A stretch of 64,000 bases of DNA from Sediminibacterium ginsengisoli. GTDB lineage: Bacteria > Bacteroidota > Bacteroidia > Chitinophagales > Chitinophagaceae. How positions within the stretch are numbered: the first letter of the stretch is position 1; every line of letters begins with the position of its first letter. Where the stretch lies: the NCBI RefSeq assembly GCF_900167075.1, contig NZ_FUWH01000002.1:525005-589004 (forward strand). Reading direction: 5' to 3'. The notes below the pieces were generated by a model, which was not told the DNA's origin, searched no databases, and worked only from the letters and a program-made list of their open reading frames with translations. Shown piece by piece: positions 25,901-35,305 of this stretch. Both the position numbers and the translations under genes were made by a program.

Positions 25901-28369
25901 ATGCGTAAAATCCTTCTGATTCTTCTGTTCTTTATATGCTGTGATTTGTCTTTTTCACAGACGAATACGCTTATTTCCCCGGATTCTGCATTGTTTGTAT
26001 TGAACAGTAATTATCCGCAGGAGAAAGTTTATCTGCAGGCAGATAAGACGCAATACGTGGCAGGGGAGACTATCTGGATGAAAGCCTGGTGTGCGCTCGA
26101 AGGGCAACCTTCTTTCTTAAGCCGGATACTGTATATAGACCTGGTGAGCAGCGAGGGTAAAGTAATACAGAAGAAAATGTACAAGCTGGATAGTCTGGGT
26201 TCCGCGGCCGCAGATATTGACATTCCCAAGGAATCCGTTACAGGAAACTATTGTATCAACGCATATACTTTGTGGATGCGAAACTTCCCGCAATACCTTT
26301 TCAAAAAAAGCATTTATATCTATAATAAGGATTATAACCCCAAACCAGGAAAAAATAGTGTTCCGGTTGTGAAAATCCAATTCCTTCCTGAAGGAGGAAA
26401 CCTTATTGCAGGACTGACCAACCGTATTGCATTCAAAGCGCTGGATGAAAATGGATTCCCCGTAAATGCTAAAGGAGATATCGTTGATAATACAGGGAAA
26501 ATCGCAGCCGCCTTTGTAACAGCCTATGATGGAATGGGAAGCCTGGAACTGGAAGTAGAAGCCGGTAAAACTTATACCGCAACCATGCCGGTAGCAGGGG
26601 GGAATACACTGCAGTTCAGGTTGCCTGTGCCGCAGGAGGAAGGCATTACTATGCGTATTGAAAACAATAACGCCAACAGACTGGCAGTACTTGTGAACCG
26701 TGCAGAAAAAAAGAAAGAGAAATATGGCAAACTGCTTGTTGTAGCACAGATGAATCATCAGCTGGTTGCGAAGGCTGTTCTGAATCTGGATGAAGGCCAG
26801 CTCGCATTGCCCATCGCTAAAAAAGGGCTTCCTGCCGGTGTTATGCAGGTTACCATATTTAACGAACAATATGAACCGCTTGCAGAAAGACTTGCGTTTA
26901 TTGAAAATTATGAAATAGAGCAACCTCACATAAAAATAGAAACCCTCAATAAGACCGCGCGTGCCAACAACCAGATCAGCTTTTCAGTAAATGCGCAACT
27001 GGCAGCGTTATCCTGCCTTGTTACGAGTGCTTATGCAGATACGGTCACAGGTATTGCAGAGAATATTGCTTCCTCGCTGTTACTTACCTCAGATCTCCAG
27101 GGACATATCAATAACCCCGGTTACTATTTCAAAGACAAACAACCGGCAACATTACAGAACCTCGATCTGCTGATGATGACACAGGGTTGGCGAAGATTCG
27201 AATGGAAAAAAGTATTGCATAACGATTTTGCAAAACTGGTTTATCCGGTAGAGTCGGCGATCAGTTTTGGCGGTATCGTAACCAAAAGCGACCGTAAAGA
27301 AGTGGTGAAAAGCGGAACGGTATCCTTTATCATCAAAGGCGTTGATTCTACGTCCATACTGGCCGAAGCTTCCATTACAGACAAAGGAGAGTTTTTGCTG
27401 AAAGATATTAACTACAGTAAAGAAGCAAGGGTAGCTTATATGGGTACGGATAATAAACAGCAGAATTATATTGTGGATGTAAAAATGCGCCCCAACTATA
27501 TCGATTCACTTTCCCGGTCGGCAGACAAACCCGTGGTAAACCTTGATACTACAGATGTAAACAACCGGAAAAGCCTGCTGGCGCAATATCTCTATAGCGG
27601 AATACATGCGGTAGACACTACCGGCGATAAAGCAATCAATTACCTGGGTAATGTAACGGTATCGGCAAAGCGTGTCTCTAAAATGGACTCGCTGAACAAA
27701 GAATATGCAGGCGGCCCATTCCAGTTGGGTAAAGGTATTGATCCGGCGGATTATAAATTTCAGAGAAATGTGTGGACAATACTGCAGCAGGCTTTTCCCG
27801 GTATAAATGTGGAAGGCAATCCAAATGATCCTACAATAACGTTCAGTTCGTTCAGCGGACTTGGCGGTACCGCAGGGACGCCACCACCTGGTATGGATGA
27901 AGATGCGCTGAGTGTACTGCAGATAGCCGGTATTTCTTATTATTTAAATGAAGTGCCGGTTGGTAAAAGTGTGATCAATGCATTATTACCGGATGATGTG
28001 GCTTTCATAAAAGTATTTAAAGGCGATGGCGCTGTTTTAGGAGCAAAAGTGGGCGCCATAGCTTTCTATACAAAAAAAGGCGGCGTTGTAAATGATCCTT
28101 CAATTGAGAAAAATTATACCATCGAGAATAAAGCCGGGTATGCTATAACAAGAGCATTCTATGTGCCGGATTATTCCAAAAATGAACAAGCGCCGCTTAG
28201 CAAAGACATTCGCAATACGTTGTACTGGAATGGCCGGATCATACCGGCGAAAGATGGTAAATACCGCTTCCGCTTTTCAAACAATGATATCGGGGATAAG
28301 TTCAGGCTGGTGATCCAGGGGCTCGGTAAAAACGGTAACCTCATTTATACAGAACAGATCATCCAATAA
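25901..28369 (+). CDS. exported macroglobulin (MG2)/TonB-plug-like protein, copy 1
   Basis: 822 residues with a signal peptide (MRKILLILLFFICCDLSFSQ). An alpha-2-macroglobulin MG2-like domain follows (DKTQYVAGETIWMKAWC; FLPEGGNLIAGLTNRIAFKA). Further beta domains lead to a CarboxypepD-like unit near 455-560 (GGIVTKSDRKEVVKSG). A TonB plug-like region comes last, about 590-740 (YLGNVTVSAKRVSK, then DDVAFIKVFKGDGAVLGAKVGAIAFYTKKG). No barrel follows: the chain ends after a short beta segment (RNTLYWNGRIIPAKDGKYRF). The function is unknown. The ATG at 25901 begins the signal peptide, whereas the upstream start at 25853 is inside the terminator. Its paralogue follows directly. Confidence 0.75.
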   Translation: MRKILLILLFFICCDLSFSQTNTLISPDSALFVLNSNYPQEKVYLQADKTQYVAGETIWMKAWCALEGQPSFLSRILYIDLVSSEGKVIQKKMYKLDSLGSAAADIDIPKESVTGNYCINAYTLWMRNFPQYLFKKSIYIYNKDYNPKPGKNSVPVVKIQFLPEGGNLIAGLTNRIAFKALDENGFPVNAKGDIVDNTGKIAAAFVTAYDGMGSLELEVEAGKTYTATMPVAGGNTLQFRLPVPQEEGITMRIENNNANRLAVLVNRAEKKKEKYGKLLVVAQMNHQLVAKAVLNLDEGQLALPIAKKGLPAGVMQVTIFNEQYEPLAERLAFIENYEIEQPHIKIETLNKTARANNQISFSVNAQLAALSCLVTSAYADTVTGIAENIASSLLLTSDLQGHINNPGYYFKDKQPATLQNLDLLMMTQGWRRFEWKKVLHNDFAKLVYPVESAISFGGIVTKSDRKEVVKSGTVSFIIKGVDSTSILAEASITDKGEFLLKDINYSKEARVAYMGTDNKQQNYIVDVKMRPNYIDSLSRSADKPVVNLDTTDVNNRKSLLAQYLYSGIHAVDTTGDKAINYLGNVTVSAKRVSKMDSLNKEYAGGPFQLGKGIDPADYKFQRNVWTILQQAFPGINVEGNPNDPTITFSSFSGLGGTAGTPPPGMDEDALSVLQIAGISYYLNEVPVGKSVINALLPDDVAFIKVFKGDGAVLGAKVGAIAFYTKKGGVVNDPSIEKNYTIENKAGYAITRAFYVPDYSKNEQAPLSKDIRNTLYWNGRIIPAKDGKYRFRFSNNDIGDKFRLVIQGLGKNGNLIYTEQIIQ

Positions 28370-28529
28370 AATGAGATAGAGGATAAATATGGCACTATTT
28401 CTGCTGTTAAAAAGGTGTTTAAAAGCCTGCTGTTCCGTTTAACACATAAATACAAAGCATTAACAATAAATAAGGTTCGGCTTGCAGAAAGTATGCAGTG
28501 CCTCCCTTATTTTTAATCAAACAACCTTT

Positions 28530-30989
28530 ATGAGATCATTACTTCCGGCTATTTTGCTGTGTATGTTCTGCCAGGTGTCTTTTTCACAGGCGAACACTAC
28601 CATTTCACCCGATTCTGCGCTGTCTCTGCTGAACAGCAACTATCCGCAGGAGAAAGTCTTTCTGCAGACAGATAAAGCTCAATATGTAGCAGGAGAGACC
28701 ATCTGGATGAAAGCCTGGTGCACGCTGGAAGGACAGCCTTCCTTTTTAAGCAGGATCCTCTACGTTGATCTTGTAAACAGTAACGGGAAAGTGATACAGA
28801 AGAAGATGTACAAACTGGACAGCCTAAGCTCTACTCCCGCAGAGATCGATATCCCCAAAGAAGCCGGTACCGGAAACTACAGCGTAAATGCATACACCCT
28901 TTGGATGCGGAACTTCCCGCAGTATCTTTTCAAAAAAGATATCTATATCTATAACTCCGATTACGGTACAAAGCCACGGGTGTATAAAGCTCCTTCCGTA
29001 AAAGTACAGTTCCTTCCTGAAGGTGGCAACCTGGTTGCAGGCCTCACCAACCGTATCGCATTCAAAGCCCTGGATGAAAATGGTTTCCCGGTAGACGTAA
29101 AAGGTGATATCGTTGACAATACCGGTAAAAAAATAATGGCTTTCGCAACCGGTCACGATGGTATGGGAAGTCTTGAGCTGGAAGTGGAAGCCGGTAAAAC
29201 CTACACCGCAACCATGCCGGTTGCAGGGGGCAATACACTGCAGTTTAAATTGCCTGCGCCCCAGGAAGACGGAATTACCGTTCGTGTAGAGAATGGCAAT
29301 GCCAACAGGTTGGTGGTATTACTGAACCGTGCCGAAAAGAATAAGGCGAAATACGGAAAACTGATCGTGGTGGCCCAGATGAACCATCAGCTGGTTGTAA
29401 GGGCTGCACTGAATCTTGATGAAGGACAACTCGCGTTGCCCATTGCCAAAAAAGGACTGCCTGCAGGTATCATGCAGGTAACCGTATTCAATGAACAATA
29501 TGAACCGCTTGCAGAAAGGCTTGCATTCATTGAGAATTACCAGCTGCAGCGCCCTGATGTAAAAATAGAAACCCTCAACAAGACCGCGCGTGCCAATAGC
29601 CAGATCAGCTTTTCTGTAGACGCGAAACCGGCAGCATTGTCCTGTCTTGTTACAAGCGCTTATACAGATACGATCACCGGCATCGCCGAGAATATTGCTT
29701 CATCGCTGCTTGTTACTTCAGACCTGCAGGGGTATGTACATAATCCCGGTTACTATTTCAAAGACAAGCAGCCTGCAACACTGCACGATCTCGATCTGCT
29801 GATGATGACGCAGGGCTGGAGAAGATTCGAGTGGAAAAAGATATTGCATAACGAGTTTGCAAAACTGGATTACCTGGTAGAATCTGCGATCTCTTTCGGG
29901 GGTATTGTAACCAAGAGTGACCGCAAAGAAGTGGTGAAAGAAGGAAAAGTATCCTTTATCATCAAAGGTGCCGATTCCACTTCCATGCTGGCAGAAGCTT
30001 CTATTACCGATAAAGGCGAATTCCTGCTGAAGGATATAAACTACATGCGTGAAGCGAAAGTGGCTTATATGGGAACCAACAGCAAACAACAGGGTTTTAT
30101 CGTAGACGTGAAAATACGTCCTAATTATATAGACTCTCTTACAAAGTCTGCAGGCATTCCGTTTCTTAATCTTGATACAACCGATGTGAACAACCGTAAA
30201 AGCCTTCTGGCACAATATCTGTACGGTCAGATCCATGCCATCGATACGCTCAGTAAAGAATTCAATTACCTGGGTAATGTAACGGTAAAATCCAAACGTG
30301 TTTCAAAGGAAGATTCACTGAACAGGGAATATGCGGGCGGGCCTTTCCTGATGGGCCGGGGGATCGATCCTGCCGACTATAAATTTGCAAGAAATATCTG
30401 GTCCATCATACAGCAGGCAGTACCAGGCGTAACGGTTGAAGGTAACCCGTTTGATCCGGATGTAAGCTTCAGCAGGTTTGCAGGACTCGGTGGCGGCGAT
30501 GCTACTGTGGATGATGAACTCTCTTCAATGGGTGTGATGCAGACAAATGGCATTGCATTCTTCCTGAATGAAGTGAACGTAACAAAAGATGTGGTGAACA
30601 CGATCCTGCCGGAAGATGTTGCGTTGATCAAAGTACTGAAAAATGAAGGCGCTGCATTAGGAGCAAGTCAGGGTGCCATTGCCATCTACACCAAGAAAGG
30701 CTATACCCCGAAATCAGCTCCGTATGAAAAAAGCTATACCATTGAAAAGAAAGCCGGCTATTCTGTAGCAAGAGAATTTTATGCACCTGATTATTCCAAA
30801 AATGAAGAAGTGCTGACCGAAAAAGACAGGCGCACTACTTTATACTGGAACGGGCATATTGCGCCGGCAAAAGACGGGAAGTACCGTTTCCGTTTTTCCA
30901 ACAACGATCTCGGCGACAAATTCAGGCTGGTGATACAGGGGCTCGATAAACAGGGTAACCTGATCTATTCAGAACAGATCATCCGTTAA
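28530..30989 (+). CDS. exported macroglobulin (MG2)/TonB-plug-like protein, copy 2
   Basis: 819 residues, the same domain order as copy 1, with long identical blocks (GETIWMKAWC, AGLTNRIAFKALDENGFPV, LMMTQGWRRFEWKK, FRFSNNDLGDKFRLVIQG). The signal peptide is MRSLLPAILLCMFCQVSFSQ. The copies differ most in the plug-like region (about residues 600-700), where copy 1 has TAGTPPPGMDEDALS and copy 2 has GDATVDDELSSMG. Similarity extends into the leader upstream, so this is a tandem duplication that included the 5' region. It may have its own promoter in the 160-bp gap, but none is clear. Confidence 0.75.
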   Translation: MRSLLPAILLCMFCQVSFSQANTTISPDSALSLLNSNYPQEKVFLQTDKAQYVAGETIWMKAWCTLEGQPSFLSRILYVDLVNSNGKVIQKKMYKLDSLSSTPAEIDIPKEAGTGNYSVNAYTLWMRNFPQYLFKKDIYIYNSDYGTKPRVYKAPSVKVQFLPEGGNLVAGLTNRIAFKALDENGFPVDVKGDIVDNTGKKIMAFATGHDGMGSLELEVEAGKTYTATMPVAGGNTLQFKLPAPQEDGITVRVENGNANRLVVLLNRAEKNKAKYGKLIVVAQMNHQLVVRAALNLDEGQLALPIAKKGLPAGIMQVTVFNEQYEPLAERLAFIENYQLQRPDVKIETLNKTARANSQISFSVDAKPAALSCLVTSAYTDTITGIAENIASSLLVTSDLQGYVHNPGYYFKDKQPATLHDLDLLMMTQGWRRFEWKKILHNEFAKLDYLVESAISFGGIVTKSDRKEVVKEGKVSFIIKGADSTSMLAEASITDKGEFLLKDINYMREAKVAYMGTNSKQQGFIVDVKIRPNYIDSLTKSAGIPFLNLDTTDVNNRKSLLAQYLYGQIHAIDTLSKEFNYLGNVTVKSKRVSKEDSLNREYAGGPFLMGRGIDPADYKFARNIWSIIQQAVPGVTVEGNPFDPDVSFSRFAGLGGGDATVDDELSSMGVMQTNGIAFFLNEVNVTKDVVNTILPEDVALIKVLKNEGAALGASQGAIAIYTKKGYTPKSAPYEKSYTIEKKAGYSVAREFYAPDYSKNEEVLTEKDRRTTLYWNGHIAPAKDGKYRFRFSNNDLGDKFRLVIQGLDKQGNLIYSEQIIR

Positions 30990-31011
30990 TTGTACAACAT
31001 AATTCTGTGAT

Positions 31012-31042
31012 GTGCCCTGGGATCAATCTGTTCTCAGGGCAC
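31012..31042 (+). terminator. possible terminator after plug-protein copy 2
   Basis: GTGCCCTG (31012-31019) pairs with CAGGGCAC (31035-31042) around a 15-nt loop. The following sequence is only mildly T-rich, so the assignment is tentative. The J-domain gene ends convergently at 31049. Confidence 0.4.
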
Positions 31043-31048
31043 TTACAG

Positions 31049-31678
31049 TTATAAATAATAGATCGCGAGCGATAATAATATGGTAATAAGCAGCACTGCC
31101 AGTATTTTATACCTGTTCCAGTAGTGCAGGAGTTTCGCGTTGCGGAAATGGCTGGTAATCGTTGCCAGCGCAACGGCATCATCGCCGGCAAGCGCAGTTA
31201 AAGGCTGAAGGAAAGCCTGCATGTCCCGAAAAGGTACAGGAGCAAGGCAAATCATGATCTGACCGATCACAGCACGTATCAGCACCGCCTCCGCGTTTTG
31301 CCGGAGCAGGTTGATATGATAGCCGGACAGCAATTGATGGAGCGAAAAAGCCAGTGCATCCCGGTCGATACGCGCCGGATCTGCGGCTTTTATACGGGAA
31401 GCCAGTTTTCGTGCGGAAATAAGGATATCATCGGGTGAGGTGTGCAGTTTCAGCCGGCTGCCTTCCTTAAAATAAACGGAATGATAATCCCTTCTTTTAA
31501 CCGGATCACTCAGTACTTCATATGCTTCACGGATAGCCGAATAATGATCGTTGGTAAATGCCTGGCCGGCATTTTTATCCGGGTGATAACGCTGTGCCAG
31601 CAGGCGGAATGCCTTTTTGATCTCAGCAGCAGTAGCATCGGGGGATATGGCTAATATCTGGTAATAGTTTTTCTGCAT
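31049..31678 (-). CDS. membrane-anchored J-domain (DnaJ-like) protein
   Basis: 209 residues from the ATG at 31678. The N-terminal J domain (about 3-68) has NYYQILAISPDATAAEIKKA, the HPD tripeptide in RYHPDKNAG, and YEVLSDPVKRRDY. A helical middle region follows. One C-terminal membrane helix (ILAVLLITILLSLAIYYL) ends the protein, so it would be tail-anchored with the J domain in the cytoplasm. It should recruit and stimulate a DnaK-type Hsp70 at the membrane. There is no Gly/Phe or zinc-finger region, so it is not DnaJ itself. Confidence 0.85.
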   Translation of the reverse strand: MQKNYYQILAISPDATAAEIKKAFRLLAQRYHPDKNAGQAFTNDHYSAIREAYEVLSDPVKRRDYHSVYFKEGSRLKLHTSPDDILISARKLASRIKAADPARIDRDALAFSLHQLLSGYHINLLRQNAEAVLIRAVIGQIMICLAPVPFRDMQAFLQPLTALAGDDAVALATITSHFRNAKLLHYWNRYKILAVLLITILLSLAIYYL

Positions 31679-31702
31679 CCGCAACCGGGCAAGGTATTCA
31701 GA

Positions 31703-32101
31703 TTAATCATTCTGTTCAAATGTAATATCGTCACCATCAAGCAGTTCACGTTCAATTTCCTCCATTTGTACAATATCCCAGGCTTCGCTTTCGGTAGGGG
31801 TTACGTTAAGCATATCCAGCACCCCGGCCTTCTCAAAAACATCTTCCGCTTCGGGCTGCAGACAGCAGATCACAAAAGAAACACTCTGCTCATAAAAATC
31901 CTGTTGCAGCGAAGCGAGGGTTTCTGCTGCCTTCTCTTCTAAGGAAGTCACATTGGACAGATTCAGAATTACATTCTTTACGTCGTTTTGCAGGTAACTT
32001 TTACAATTATTGGCGATTGTTGCTGCTATATTGTCAGTTATCGGGGAGCCCATCGGCGTTACAACGGTAAATTTCTCCTTGGTATCAATTTTGACTTCCA
32101 T
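31703..32101 (-). CDS. STAS-domain protein with degenerate phosphorylation site
   Basis: 132 residues from the ATG at 32101. The STAS fold spans most of the chain: KFTVVTPMGSPITDN, NVILNLSNVTSLEEKAAETL, SFVICCLQPEAEDVFEKAGV. In anti-sigma-factor antagonists the middle motif normally reads like VTFIDSSG with a phosphorylated Ser; here it reads VTSLEEKA, so the Ser is replaced by an acidic residue. The acidic C-terminal tail is unusual. It is divergent from clpC and 24 bp from the J-domain gene on the same strand, so those two may be co-transcribed. Confidence 0.7.
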   Translation of the reverse strand: MEVKIDTKEKFTVVTPMGSPITDNIAATIANNCKSYLQNDVKNVILNLSNVTSLEEKAAETLASLQQDFYEQSVSFVICCLQPEAEDVFEKAGVLDMLNVTPTESEAWDIVQMEEIERELLDGDDITFEQND

Positions 32102-32193
32102 CTTATAGATTTTTACATTAACACCATGTGCATAAGTGCATGGCAACTTCGCTCAAAAATATTCGTTATAATTGTATAAATCCAATTTAGATT

Positions 32194-34740
32194 ATGGATA
32201 ATAATTTTTCAGCACAGGTAAAGGAAATCATTTCCTTCAGCAGGGAAGAGGCTTTGAGGCTCGGAAATGATTTCATCGGCACGGAACATCTATTGTTGGG
32301 TTTGATCCGCGACGGAGACAATACAGCTATAAAAGTGTTAAAACAACTGAATATAGACTTGTATGAATTACGTAAAGAGGTAGAACTGGCGGTGAAAGAC
32401 AAAACAGGGAAAAATATTGCCAATATCAACAGTCTTCCCCTGACAAAACAGGCAGAAAAAGTGATACGGGTTACTGTACTTGAAGCCAAGGCCCTCAAAA
32501 GCCCGCTGGTGGAGACCGAGCACCTTATGCTCAGTATCCTCAAGAACAAGGAAAATATCGCTACCCAGATCCTGAACCAGTTTGAAGTGGATTACGACCT
32601 TTTCCGCAACGAACTCGGTATGGTTGGTACCACCAATCCACCACCCCGCAGTGAATTCTCTGATGAGAATGACGATGAATTCGATGATGAGAAACGCGGT
32701 TCCGGCTACCAGCAGCAGAAAGCAGGCGGCAAGACCGGCGGCGCAGCCAAGAGTAAAACGCCCGTGCTCGACAATTTCGGGCGCGATATTACCAAGCTGG
32801 CCGAAGCAGGTTCACTGGATCCGATCGTAGGCCGTGAAGCCGAAATTGAAAGGGTAAGCCAGATCCTCAGCCGTCGTAAAAAGAATAACCCGATCCTCAT
32901 CGGCGAACCGGGTGTGGGTAAGACCGCTATCGTGGAAGGCCTGGCACTGCGTATTGTACAACGTAAAGTAAGCAGGGTATTGTTCGATAAACGCGTGATC
33001 TCGCTCGATCTGGCGGCACTGGTTGCAGGTACCAAATACCGTGGCCAGTTCGAGGAAAGAATGAAAGCGATCATGACCGAACTCGAAAAGAACCGGGATG
33101 TGATTCTCTTTATCGATGAGATCCATACCATTGTTGGTGCCGGTGGTGCCAGCGGTTCGCTCGATGCTTCCAATATTTTCAAACCAGCCCTCGCAAGAGG
33201 TGAACTGCAGTGCATCGGTGCATCCACACTGGATGAATACCGCATGTATATTGAAAAAGACGGCGCCCTCGACAGAAGGTTCCAGAAAGTACTGGTGGAA
33301 CCGCCAAGTGTGGAAGATACCATTACCATCCTCAATAACATTAAATCCAAATACGAAGACTTCCACAATGTGATCTATGATGCAGAAGCGATTGAAGCCT
33401 GCGTGAAGCTGAGTGACCGCTACATGACAGACCGCTTACTGCCTGATAAAGCCATCGACGTACTGGATGAAGTGGGCGCACGTGTACACCTGAAGAACAT
33501 CAACGTTCCGTCTGATATCGTAGAGCTTGAAAAGAAGATCGAGGATATCAAGAATGAAAAGAATAAAGTGGTGAAGAGCCAGCGTTTTGAAGAAGCTGCT
33601 TCTCTCCGCGATACAGAGAAAAAGCTCGGTGAAGAACTGGAAAAAGCAAAAGCACACTGGGAAGAAGAGAGCAAGCACAGGCGTTATCCGATCACTGAAG
33701 AACATATTGCGGAAGTGATCAGCATGATGACCGGCATACCTGTTAAACGCATGGTACAGGCCGAAACAGACAAGTTGCGCCGTATGAGCGAGGATATGAA
33801 GGGAATGGTAGTAGGACAGGATGATGCGATCCAGAAAGTGGTGAAAGCCATCCAGCGGAACCGCGTAGGATTGAAAGATCCTAAAAAACCGATCGGGACA
33901 TTCATCTTCCTTGGACCTACAGGTGTAGGTAAAACGGAGCTTGCAAGAGCCCTGGCAAGGTATATGTTCGATTCGGAAGATGCATTGATCCGTATCGATA
34001 TGAGTGAATACATGGAAAAATTCACTGTGAGCAGACTGATCGGTGCGCCTCCGGGTTATGTGGGTTATGAAGAAGGCGGACAGCTGACTGAAAAAGTACG
34101 CCGTAAACCTTATTCCGTGATCCTGCTGGATGAGATCGAAAAAGCACACCCGGATATCTACAATATCCTGCTCCAGGTGCTCGACGACGGACAGCTGACC
34201 GATGGCCTCGGACGCAAAGTGGATTTCAAGAATACCATGATCATCATGACTTCCAATATTGGTGTACGCCAGTTGAAAGAGTTCGGTGATGGTGTAGGTT
34301 TTGCAACAGCAACAAGGATCCAGAATGCAGAAGAGAACAATAAGGCAGTGATCGAAAAAGCACTGAAGCGTACTTTTTCCCCTGAATTCCTGAACCGTAT
34401 CGACGATGTGATCGTGTTCAATTCACTGAGCAAGGAAAACATCTTCAATATCATCGATATCCTCATGAAAGGAGTGTCCAAACGTTTACAGGCGCTTGGT
34501 TTCTCTCTCGAACTGACGGAAGCAGCAAAAGAATTCATCTCTGATAAAGGCTACGATTCGCAGTTCGGTGCGCGTCCGCTGCACAGGGCCATCCAGAAAT
34601 ACCTGGAAGATCCTTTAGCGGAAGAGATACTGAACATGACGATCAAGCAGGGCGATGTGCTGATTGCAGACCTCGATAAAGAGGCTGGCATATTAAAGTT
34701 CGATATCCGCAAAGGTGTGGAAGAGGACGCTAAAGTTTAA
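32194..34740 (+). CDS. clpC: ATP-dependent Clp protease ATP-binding subunit ClpC
   Basis: 848 residues of an AAA+ unfoldase that feeds ClpP. The order is: two Clp_N repeats (about 5-150), first AAA module with Walker A GEPGVGKT and Walker [11 protein letters not shown], a short middle domain with a UVR-like motif ([17 protein letters not shown]), second AAA module with GPTGVGKT and [13 protein letters not shown], and the C-terminal D2-small domain ([23 protein letters not shown]). The UVR-type middle region distinguishes ClpC from ClpB. It is followed by a strong terminator. Confidence 0.95.
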   Translation: MDNNFSAQVKEIISFSREEALRLGNDFIGTEHLLLGLIRDGDNTAIKVLKQLNIDLYELRKEVELAVKDKTGKNIANINSLPLTKQAEKVIRVTVLEAKALKSPLVETEHLMLSILKNKENIATQILNQFEVDYDLFRNELGMVGTTNPPPRSEFSDENDDEFDDEKRGSGYQQQKAGGKTGGAAKSKTPVLDNFGRDITKLAEAGSLDPIVGREAEIERVSQILSRRKKNNPILIGEPGVGKTAIVEGLALRIVQRKVSRVLFDKRVISLDLAALVAGTKYRGQFEERMKAIMTELEKNRDVILFIDEIHTIVGAGGASGSLDASNIFKPALARGELQCIGASTLDEYRMYIEKDGALDRRFQKVLVEPPSVEDTITILNNIKSKYEDFHNVIYDAEAIEACVKLSDRYMTDRLLPDKAIDVLDEVGARVHLKNINVPSDIVELEKKIEDIKNEKNKVVKSQRFEEAASLRDTEKKLGEELEKAKAHWEEESKHRRYPITEEHIAEVISMMTGIPVKRMVQAETDKLRRMSEDMKGMVVGQDDAIQKVVKAIQRNRVGLKDPKKPIGTFIFLGPTGVGKTELARALARYMFDSEDALIRIDMSEYMEKFTVSRLIGAPPGYVGYEEGGQLTEKVRRKPYSVILLDEIEKAHPDIYNILLQVLDDGQLTDGLGRKVDFKNTMIIMTSNIGVRQLKEFGDGVGFATATRIQNAEENNKAVIEKALKRTFSPEFLNRIDDVIVFNSLSKENIFNIIDILMKGVSKRLQALGFSLELTEAAKEFISDKGYDSQFGARPLHRAIQKYLEDPLAEEILNMTIKQGDVLIADLDKEAGILKFDIRKGVEEDAKV

Positions 34741-34758
34741 AGTAGGTACCATTTATAT

Positions 34759-34793
34759 AAAAGCCGTTTCAGTATACTGAAGCGGCTTTTTTT
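34759..34793 (+). terminator. rho-independent terminator after clpC
   Basis: A stem of about 12-14 bp with one G-U pair (left arm to 34772, right arm from 34777) closes a TATA loop and runs into seven Ts. Confidence 0.85.
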
Positions 34794-34834
34794 ATAAACA
34801 GATCGTAATGTCAGGATAAATACAATAAAGGGTG

Positions 34835-35275
34835 CTATTTGAGATAACGTTTGATCTCTTTCTCCACATCGCGGTTTTTAATAGTCTCGCGTTTGTCGTG
34901 CAGCTTTTTACCTCTGCCAAGGCCGATCTCAACTTTCACGAGGTTCTTATCTGTAAAGAAAACCCTTAGCGGTACAATGGTATAACCTTTGTCTTTCAGT
35001 TTGGCTTCAAGCCTGCCCAGTTCTCTTTTGGTAAGGAGAAGTTTGCGGTCGTGCACCTCAATATGGTTGTTGGCACTGCCGTGCGAATAGGACGCAATGA
35101 AGAGGCCGCGCACCCATAATTCACCATCATCAAAAAGACAGAAAGAATCCACAAAACTTACTTTGCCGTCCCGGATCGATTTTACTTCCGTGCCGAGCAG
35201 AACAATGCCCGCTACATATTTATCTTCTATGTAGTAGTTGAAATAAGCCTGCCTGTTGTTCATTTCCTTTGCCAT
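34835..35275 (-). CDS. smpB: SsrA-binding protein SmpB
   Basis: 146 residues. It binds tmRNA to rescue stalled ribosomes. The family signatures are present: FNYYIEDKYVAGIVLLGTEVKSIRDG, VRGLFIASYSHGSANNH, and the C-terminal GRGKKLHDKRETIKNRD. The ATG at 35275 is preferred over a TTG nine bases upstream. It lies 30 bp after accD on the same strand and is probably co-transcribed with it. The tmRNA gene itself is not seen in this window. Confidence 0.95.
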   Translation of the reverse strand: MAKEMNNRQAYFNYYIEDKYVAGIVLLGTEVKSIRDGKVSFVDSFCLFDDGELWVRGLFIASYSHGSANNHIEVHDRKLLLTKRELGRLEAKLKDKGYTIVPLRVFFTDKNLVKVEIGLGRGKKLHDKRETIKNRDVEKEIKRYLK

Positions 35276-35305
35276 AACACACAATTACACACTTTGCCGG
35301 ACAGC

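Noticed and set aside
26117..26929. 270-codon minus-strand frame
   Set aside because: Antisense to plug-protein copy 1; no supporting features.
33436..34149. 237-codon minus-strand frame
   Set aside because: Antisense to clpC; its His/Phe-rich translation is typical of a shadow frame.
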